Assembly: GCF_041261205.1 (NCBI RefSeq)
Contig: NZ_JBGCCH010000004.1
Location: 124,001-188,000 of the forward strand
DNA: 64,000 bases
Reading direction: 5' to 3'
From: Catenulispora sp. MAP5-51
GTDB lineage: Bacteria; Actinomycetota; Actinomycetes; Streptomycetales; Catenulisporaceae
In this document: positions 59,511-64,000 of the stretch, in pieces
Numbering within the stretch: position 1 is the stretch's first letter
Layout: each line of letters begins with the position of its first letter
The notes under the pieces: generated by a model
The model's input: only the letters and a program-made list of their open reading frames with translations
Database searches by the model: none
What the model was told of the DNA's origin: nothing
Translations under genes and position numbers: made by a program

Positions 59511-60318
59511 CAGGCAGCGGCTGTGGCCGATCCACGTGATCCTGATCATCGGCGCGTCGGCGATGGTGGCGCCGTTCCTGTGGCAGCTCATCACCTCGCT
59601 GCAGACCACCGGCGAGACCACCAGCGTGCCCCCGCACTTCCTGCCCTCGTGGCAGTGGTCGAACTACAGCCAGGTCTTCCACGACACCAAGTTCGCCCAG
59701 CAGTTCCTGAACTCGGTGCTGCAGACCGTGGTGCGGGTCGTGGCGCAGGTGCTGTTCTGCTCGATGGCCGCCTACGCCTTCGCGCGGCTGCGCTTCCCCG
59801 GCCGCAACGCCCTGTTCCTGGTGATGCTCGCGGTCCTGATGGTGCCCAGCCAGGTCTACCTGCTGCCGCAGTACCAGCTGGTGCAGAACCTCGGCCTGCT
59901 CAACACGCTGTCCGGCGTGGTCCTGCCGGGCCTGTTCAGCGCCTTCGGCACGTTCATGCTCCGGCAGTTCTTCATGTCGCTGCCCGACGAGGTCGAGGAG
60001 GCCGCGCGCCTGGACGGTGCCGGCACCTTCCGGATCTTCTGGACGGTGATGCTGCCGCTGGCCAAGCCCGGGCTGATCTCGATGGGCGTGCTCACGGTGC
60101 TGTGGTCGTGGAACGACCTGCTGTGGCCGCTCGTCGTGGTGAACGACGACTCCAAGATGCCGCTCACCGTGGGCCTGTCCACGCTGCAGGGCGAGCACCT
60201 CACCGAGTACCCGCTGCTGATGGCCGGCTCGCTGCTGGCCAGCCTGCCGATGATCATTCTGTTCCTGGCCGCGCAGCGCCGCATCACCGAGGGCATAGCC
60301 CTCACCGGCACCAAGTAA
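59503..60318 (+). CDS. sugar ABC transporter permease (MalG type)
   Basis: 271 residues, six membrane helices, EAA motif EEAARLDGAGTFRIFWTVMLP. Partner of the permease at 58521, overlapping it by 8 nt. The oxidoreductase follows after 26 nt and is probably part of the operon. Confidence 0.92.
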   Translation: MGSRQRLWPIHVILIIGASAMVAPFLWQLITSLQTTGETTSVPPHFLPSWQWSNYSQVFHDTKFAQQFLNSVLQTVVRVVAQVLFCSMAAYAFARLRFPGRNALFLVMLAVLMVPSQVYLLPQYQLVQNLGLLNTLSGVVLPGLFSAFGTFMLRQFFMSLPDEVEEAARLDGAGTFRIFWTVMLPLAKPGLISMGVLTVLWSWNDLLWPLVVVNDDSKMPLTVGLSTLQGEHLTEYPLLMAGSLLASLPMIILFLAAQRRITEGIALTGTK

Positions 60319-60344
60319 GACTTTTACGAAAGGCACACTCTGCT

Positions 60345-61517
60345 GTGAGCAATCTGCGCTTCGGTGTGATCGGCTTGGGCCTGCGCACCTCTTTGGCCGT
60401 CGCCGCGCACCAGCCGGATCGCGGCTTCGAGGTCGCCGTGCTCTGCGACACCGATCCGGCCGCGCTGGCCAAGGCGGTGGAGCGGGTCGGTGTCACCGAG
60501 ACGGTCGACGACTACCGCAAACTCCTGACCCGCTCCGACATCGACGCCGTCATCATCATGACGCCGGATGACACCCACGAGGCGATCGCCGTCGAGTGCC
60601 TGCACGCGGGCAAGGCGGTCTACCTCGAGAAGCCGATGGCCATCACCATCGAGAGCTCCGACGCCATCCTGCGCGCCGCGTACGAGACCGGGACCCGGCT
60701 CTACGTCGGCCACAACATGCGGCACATGGGCGTGGTCCGGACGATGCGCGACGTCATCGCGCGCGGCGACATCGGCGAGCCGAAGACCGTGTGGGTCCGG
60801 CACTTCGTGTCCTACGGCGGCGACTACTACTTCAAGGACTGGCACGCCGAGCGGGACCGCACGACCGGTCTGCTGCTGCAGAAGGCGGCGCACGACCTGG
60901 ACGTCGTCCACTGGCTGGCCGGCGGATTCACCAAGCGGGTCAGCGCGTTCGGGGACCTGATGGTCTACGGCGACCTGCCGCGGCGCGAGGAGGGGACGCC
61001 ACGGCCGGCCGGCTGGCTCAAGGAGTTCGACTGGCCGCCCACGGCCCGCCGCGACCTGAACCACCGGGTCGAGGTCGAGGACGTCTCGGTGATGAACATG
61101 ACGCTGGACAACGGCGTCATCGCCGCCTACCAGCAGTGCCACTTCGCGCCGGACTACTTCCGGAACTACACCGTGATCGGCACCGAGGGCCGGCTGGAGA
61201 ACTTCGGCGACGGGCCCGGCGACGTGGTGAAGGTCTGGAACACCGGCCCGACCGGCTACCGGGGCGACGCCGACATCGCCTACCGCGTCCCGGACGCGAC
61301 AGGCAGCCACGGCGGCGCGGACGGCGCGATCATGGCCGAGTTCGCCCGCTTCGTCCGCGACGGCGGGACCACCGACACCTCGCCGGTCGCGGCGCGCATG
61401 AGTGTGGCGGCCGGCTACATGGCCACGCTCTCGCTGCGCGACGGCGGCACGCCGCTGGACGTCCCGCCGCTGGATCCGGAGCTGATCGAGTACTTCGACC
61501 GGGGGCAGGTGCGCTGA
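60345..61517 (+). CDS. Gfo/Idh/MocA family NAD(P)-dependent oxidoreductase
   Basis: 390 residues. N-terminal Rossmann domain (FGVIGLGLRTSLAVA, then VAVLCDTDP and the EKP motif in YLEKPMAI). The C-terminal alpha/beta domain contains HNMRHMGVVRTMRDVI, GLLLQKAAHDLDVVHWL (with the conserved Lys/His catalytic candidates) and a Tyr/Phe-rich substrate region. It probably oxidises or isomerises the sugar brought in by the transporter; the sugar is unknown. The GTG at 60345 has GAAAGG 12 nt upstream. A convergent terminator follows. Confidence 0.9.
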   Translation: MSNLRFGVIGLGLRTSLAVAAHQPDRGFEVAVLCDTDPAALAKAVERVGVTETVDDYRKLLTRSDIDAVIIMTPDDTHEAIAVECLHAGKAVYLEKPMAITIESSDAILRAAYETGTRLYVGHNMRHMGVVRTMRDVIARGDIGEPKTVWVRHFVSYGGDYYFKDWHAERDRTTGLLLQKAAHDLDVVHWLAGGFTKRVSAFGDLMVYGDLPRREEGTPRPAGWLKEFDWPPTARRDLNHRVEVEDVSVMNMTLDNGVIAAYQQCHFAPDYFRNYTVIGTEGRLENFGDGPGDVVKVWNTGPTGYRGDADIAYRVPDATGSHGGADGAIMAEFARFVRDGGTTDTSPVAARMSVAAGYMATLSLRDGGTPLDVPPLDPELIEYFDRGQVR

Positions 61518-61528
61518 GGGCGTCCGCA

Positions 61529-61556
61529 CCGGGCACGGGTTCGAACCCGCGCCCGG
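61529..61556. terminator. bidirectional terminator between convergent oxidoreductase and hydrolase
   Basis: Stem of 12 pairs interrupted by one A/C mismatch (61529-61541 with 61544-61556) around a 2-nt centre, located 12 nt after the oxidoreductase stop and 29 nt from the stop of the converging hydrolase. Confidence 0.65.
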
Positions 61557-61584
61557 CCCATCCGGTCGAGATCGGGGCGCCTGC

Positions 61585-62472
61585 CTACAGCAGCGCCCTG
61601 ACCGACTCGGCGACCGCGGCGATCCCGCGGTCGCCGAGCAAGATCGAATAGTGGTTGGTGCCGGGCACGAAACGCACGCCGACCCCGGCATCGGGGAGCT
61701 CGGCCGCGGCCACGACCTCGGGCGAGTAGAGCCCGACGGGCTCGTTCAGCAGACCTCGTTCGGCGTACAGGAACGTCGCCGGCCCCGGCAGCCGGCGGAT
61801 CGCGCCGACCACCTCAGGATTCCGCAGCTGGTCCGCGGCGTCGCCCCGGACCGCCTCCAGGATGCACGCCGAGCGGATCTCCGGCTCGGTGCCGATGATG
61901 TCCCGCAACTGGTACGCCTCGACCTCGGGCGTGTATCCGCCGTCCTGGAACGACGGGTGCGTGCGCCACGGCGCGAGGAACTCCTCCCGGCTGGCATAGA
62001 CCGTGCGCAGCTTGGCCATCGCCGGGCCGAGCAGTCCGTCGAGCAGCTGGTCCAGATCGGTGCCCTCGGGCAACGGGAAACCCAGGCCGCCGTCGACCAG
62101 CACCACCCCGGTGAACCGGTCCGGGTGCCGGACCGCGGCGGTCGCGGCCACCCATCCGCCCATCGAATGGCCCAGCATGGTCGCGCGCTCCACCCCGAAC
62201 TCGTCGAGGGTGCGGACCAGGTCGTCCGCGTGCGCGGCGATCGAGTACGGGCCGCCGACTTCGCGGGAGCGCCCGCGACCGCGCAGGTCCGGCGCGATGA
62301 GGTCGACTTCCGGCAGCGCCTCGGCCAACGGCGCGAAGGCCAGGCTGTTGGCGGTGATGCCGTGCGCGGCGATCACGGTAGGTGTCTGATCCGTCTCTCC
62401 GGGTCCCGACCAGCGGGTCACCGCATACGAACCGGCACCTGAGGGGAACTGGATCTCCACGCTCTGTCGCAT
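61585..62472 (-). CDS. alpha/beta-fold hydrolase
   Basis: 295 residues. Oxyanion strand VIAAHGITANSLAF, nucleophile elbow GHSMGG (Ser in MLGHSMGGWVAA), a DGG loop and a C-terminal PGTNHYSILLG with the catalytic His. It resembles haloalkane-dehalogenase/epoxide-hydrolase-like esterases without a predictive substrate. Starts at MRQSVEIQ (62472) after GGGGAA; in-frame ATGs up to 62553 would add a 27-residue stretch unlike the family. It is divergent from the tRNA at 62612. Confidence 0.82.
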   Translation of the reverse strand: MRQSVEIQFPSGAGSYAVTRWSGPGETDQTPTVIAAHGITANSLAFAPLAEALPEVDLIAPDLRGRGRSREVGGPYSIAAHADDLVRTLDEFGVERATMLGHSMGGWVAATAAVRHPDRFTGVVLVDGGLGFPLPEGTDLDQLLDGLLGPAMAKLRTVYASREEFLAPWRTHPSFQDGGYTPEVEAYQLRDIIGTEPEIRSACILEAVRGDAADQLRNPEVVGAIRRLPGPATFLYAERGLLNEPVGLYSPEVVAAAELPDAGVGVRFVPGTNHYSILLGDRGIAAVAESVRALL

Positions 62473-62611
62473 CCCGCCAGGTTCCCCGCGACAGAACGCC
62501 ATGGCAATAGGGCCCGTCGCCATATCCGGCGCTGCGGGTGTGGTGGTGCCCACGCGAATAACGCGCCAGTCGGTAGCGAAGAGGTGTTACAGTAGAGGAG
62601 AAGCAAGACGG

Positions 62612-62688
62612 CGCGGGGTGGAGCAGCTCGGTAGCTCGCTGGGCTCATAACCCAGAGGTCGCAGGTTCAAATCCTGTCCCCGCTACCA
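62612..62688 (+). tRNA. initiator tRNA-fMet (CAT), copy 2
   Basis: 77 nt including an encoded CCA (62686-62688). Bases 62612-62685 are identical to copy 1 at 35482, with the same GGG/CCC anticodon stem and C1/T72 mismatch. The region upstream (AGGAGAAGCAAGACGG) differs from copy 1, so the two are separately transcribed. Confidence 0.97.
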
Positions 62689-62689
62689 A

Positions 62690-62719
62690 CGAGGCCCCTC
62701 AGATATCTGAGGGGCCTCG
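62690..62719 (+). terminator. terminator after tRNA-fMet copy 2
   Basis: Perfect 15-bp palindromic hairpin (left arm 62690-62704, right arm 62705-62719) begins one base after the CCA end and is followed by ACGTTTATG. It ends 20 nt before the MarR start. Confidence 0.85.
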
Positions 62720-62739
62720 ACGTTTATGTGGGAGCCCTG

Positions 62740-63222
62740 ATGGTGCGCGAACCGGAAGCCGAGATGAGCATCGTCACGGCCCTCGTCCGCTCGGCCTTCC
62801 TGGTCGACGCCACCTACGAGCAGACGGCTCGCAAGCACCAGCTCACCTCGCAGCAGGGCCAGTTGCTCTGCGTCCTGATGGGCAAGCCCGAAGAGGGTTT
62901 TGGCATGGGCGAACTCGTCCGCATCCTCGGTCTGGCCAAATCCAGTCTCACCGGTCTGGTGGACCGCTCGCTGCGCCGCGGTCTGGTCCGGCGCGAGGCG
63001 GACAGCGCCGACGGCCGCGCGGTCCGCGTCTTCCTCACCGAGGAGGGGGAGAGGCTCGCCGAGGAGTTCTACGACGAGACCGTGCAGCGCGTCGCCGAGC
63101 TGCCGGTCATGCTCTCCGACGAGGAACAGGCACAGCTGGCGGAATTGCTCGGCCGTCTGGTCATGGCGAATCAGGTGCCTGTCGTGTTCGGGGACGACTT
63201 CACCTGCGAAAAGCAGGACTGA
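62740..63222 (+). CDS. MarR family transcriptional regulator
   Basis: 160 residues. Winged helix of MarR type: QLTSQQGQLLCVLMGKPEEGFGMGELVRILGLAKSSLTGLVDRSLRRGLV, then the wing RREADSADGRAVRVFLTEEG. The start ATG 62740 has GGGAG at 62731-62735; GTG 62728 lies before that site. No target promoter can be read. It precedes the TMEM175-type gene with its own -10, so they are probably separate. Confidence 0.88.
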   Translation: MVREPEAEMSIVTALVRSAFLVDATYEQTARKHQLTSQQGQLLCVLMGKPEEGFGMGELVRILGLAKSSLTGLVDRSLRRGLVRREADSADGRAVRVFLTEEGERLAEEFYDETVQRVAELPVMLSDEEQAQLAELLGRLVMANQVPVVFGDDFTCEKQD

Positions 63223-63260
63223 GGCGCCGCGTCCGGCGATGGACCGGACCGGCGCGACGA

Positions 63261-63266
63261 TAGGGT
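63261..63266 (+). promoter_or_regulatory. -10 element (TAGGGT), leaderless start for the TMEM175-type gene
   Basis: TAGGGT is 7 nt before GTG 63274, and no ribosome site is present. This makes GTG 63274 more likely than GTG 63265. Confidence 0.45.
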
Positions 63267-63273
63267 GAGTGCC

Positions 63274-63954
63274 GTGCCCGACAGCCCGCCGGAGGCCTCC
63301 GCCCAGGATGACAGCCCGGAGGACACCCCGGACGGCGGTCCGGACACCGATGGGCTCGACGACAGCCCGGATCGGCTGATCGCCCTGTCCGACGGGATCT
63401 TCGCGATCGCGATGACCCTGCTCGTCCTGAACGTCTCAGTACCCTCCGGACTGAACCACGCGCAGTTCACCAAGGCCCTGCACGACACCTGGTCCGAGAT
63501 CGGCGCCTACGCGCTGACGTTCGCCATCACCGCCGACCGCTGGCGCGACCACCGCCGGATCTTCCGGCTGGTCCAGCGGACCGACGCCGCCGTGGTGCGC
63601 CTGACTCTGGCGCTGCTCGGGGTGGTGGCGCTGCTGCCGTTCCCGACCGCGTTGCTGTCGGAGTACGGCGGGAACGAACCGCTGGCCATCGTCTACTACG
63701 CGGTCACGATGGGCGTCCTCAACGTGCTGATGCTCGCGCTCTTCCTCGCCGTCCGCCGCGACGAGCGGCTGCAGGCCCGGGTCATCTCCGACCGCCTGGC
63801 CCGGGCCATGCTCTGGGACTTCGGCACGGCGACGGTGATCGCGGTAGTCGCGATCTTGGTCGCGTTCGCCGTCTCGGCCCCCGCCGGGCTGATGATCTGG
63901 CTCGCGGCCATCCCGGCCGGCCTCGTGGCCCGGCAGCTGCGCAAAGGCGCCTGA
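63274..63954 (+). CDS. TMEM175-family (DUF1211) potassium-channel-like protein
   Basis: 226 residues. An acidic N-terminus (DSPEDTPDGGPDTDG) is followed by the family signature DRLIALSDGIFAIAMTLLVLNV, in which the RxxxFSDG-type helix forms the pore in related proteins, and then five more membrane segments. Bacterial members conduct K+. A charged intracellular segment (RDERLQARVISDR) is usual. The leaderless -10 at 63261 supports the GTG start. It is convergent with the partial gene at the window end. Confidence 0.85.
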   Translation: MPDSPPEASAQDDSPEDTPDGGPDTDGLDDSPDRLIALSDGIFAIAMTLLVLNVSVPSGLNHAQFTKALHDTWSEIGAYALTFAITADRWRDHRRIFRLVQRTDAAVVRLTLALLGVVALLPFPTALLSEYGGNEPLAIVYYAVTMGVLNVLMLALFLAVRRDERLQARVISDRLARAMLWDFGTATVIAVVAILVAFAVSAPAGLMIWLAAIPAGLVARQLRKGA

Positions 63955-64000
63955 TCAGACGTTGAACAGCTCCCGGAAGTGCCCGAGCATCATCTCCGAG
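63955..64000 (-). CDS. C-terminal fragment of an unidentified protein (runs off window)
   Basis: The last 14 codons read SEMMLGHFRELFNV and stop (TGA at 63957-63955). Only 1 nt separates it from the TMEM175-type stop. Too short to identify. Confidence 0.4.
   Translation of the reverse strand, partial: SEMMLGHFRELFNV

Noticed and set aside
1-64000. CRISPR array, insertion sequence, integrase or phage genes
   Set aside because: No regularly spaced repeats, transposase or integrase motifs were seen; the short tandem repeats at 15.9 and 26.9 kb are not CRISPR-like.

Overview
The window is about 70% G+C, dense with GTG starts and ATGA/GTGA gene overlaps. It carries a gene order typical of Actinomycetota: dapD-dapE-LOG-folP2, then an rRNA-methylase-like O-methyltransferase, an ECF sigma factor of the SigE type, its zinc anti-sigma factor and tatB. 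Protein content (FxSxx-COOH system, DUF3117, DUF5679, PPA1309, UPF0182, YlbL) suggests a filamentous actinomycete in the Streptomyces/Catenulispora neighbourhood. The species cannot be fixed from sequence alone. Many genes have a TANNNT -10 hexamer 6-8 nt before the start codon and no Shine-Dalgarno, the signature of leaderless mRNAs.

1-9.2 kb: an accessory island on the minus strand encoding a complete FxSxx-COOH RiPP system. It comprises precursor FxsA (ending F-N-S-A-L), a fused radical-SAM/SPASM + HExxH enzyme FxsB, a TIR-like FxsC, and a 1298-residue FxsT combining a ParA/MinD-like P-loop, a TIR-like segment, an NB-ARC NTPase and TPRs. An alpha/beta hydrolase converges on it. This is the most unusual system in the window: a cyclophane peptide maturation pathway joined to an NLR-like signalling protein.

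9.2-32 kb: mainly core or conserved actinobacterial genes. They include a secreted repeat protein, HAD hydrolase, lytic-transglycosylase-like protein, lysine/peptidoglycan precursor genes dapD and dapE, an esterase, LOG, FolP2-type DHPS homologue, DivIVA-like protein, PaaG-type hydratase, DUF3117, O-methyltransferase, sigE/rseA-like/tatB, a NicO-type metal exporter, a ThiF/E1-like protein, DUF5679, enoyl-CoA hydratase, YgjP-type metallohydrolase, a zincin-2 protein, an epimerase, moaE and YlbL. A cluster of five DnaA-box-like sites lies at 26.28-27.17 kb.

32-40 kb: PPA1309, UPF0182, an initiator tRNA gene, and a PadR-ABC-FtsX efflux/sensing module with a probable operator over a leaderless promoter, followed by a lipoprotein.

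40-46.4 kb: an alpha-galactoside uptake and hydrolysis cluster (binding protein, two permeases, DeoR regulator, secreted GH27 alpha-galactosidase with a ricin-type lectin domain).

46.4-56 kb: ketone-body catabolism (3-hydroxybutyrate dehydrogenase, GAF/PucR-type regulator, 3-oxoacid CoA-transferase A and B) running directly into a five-gene Liv-type ABC transporter.

55.8-61.5 kb: a ROK regulator divergent from a second sugar ABC transporter and a Gfo/Idh/MocA oxidoreductase. 61.5-64 kb: an alpha/beta hydrolase, a second identical initiator tRNA gene (this one with encoded CCA), a MarR regulator, a TMEM175-type channel and the end of an unidentified gene. No insertion sequence, phage gene or CRISPR array was seen.
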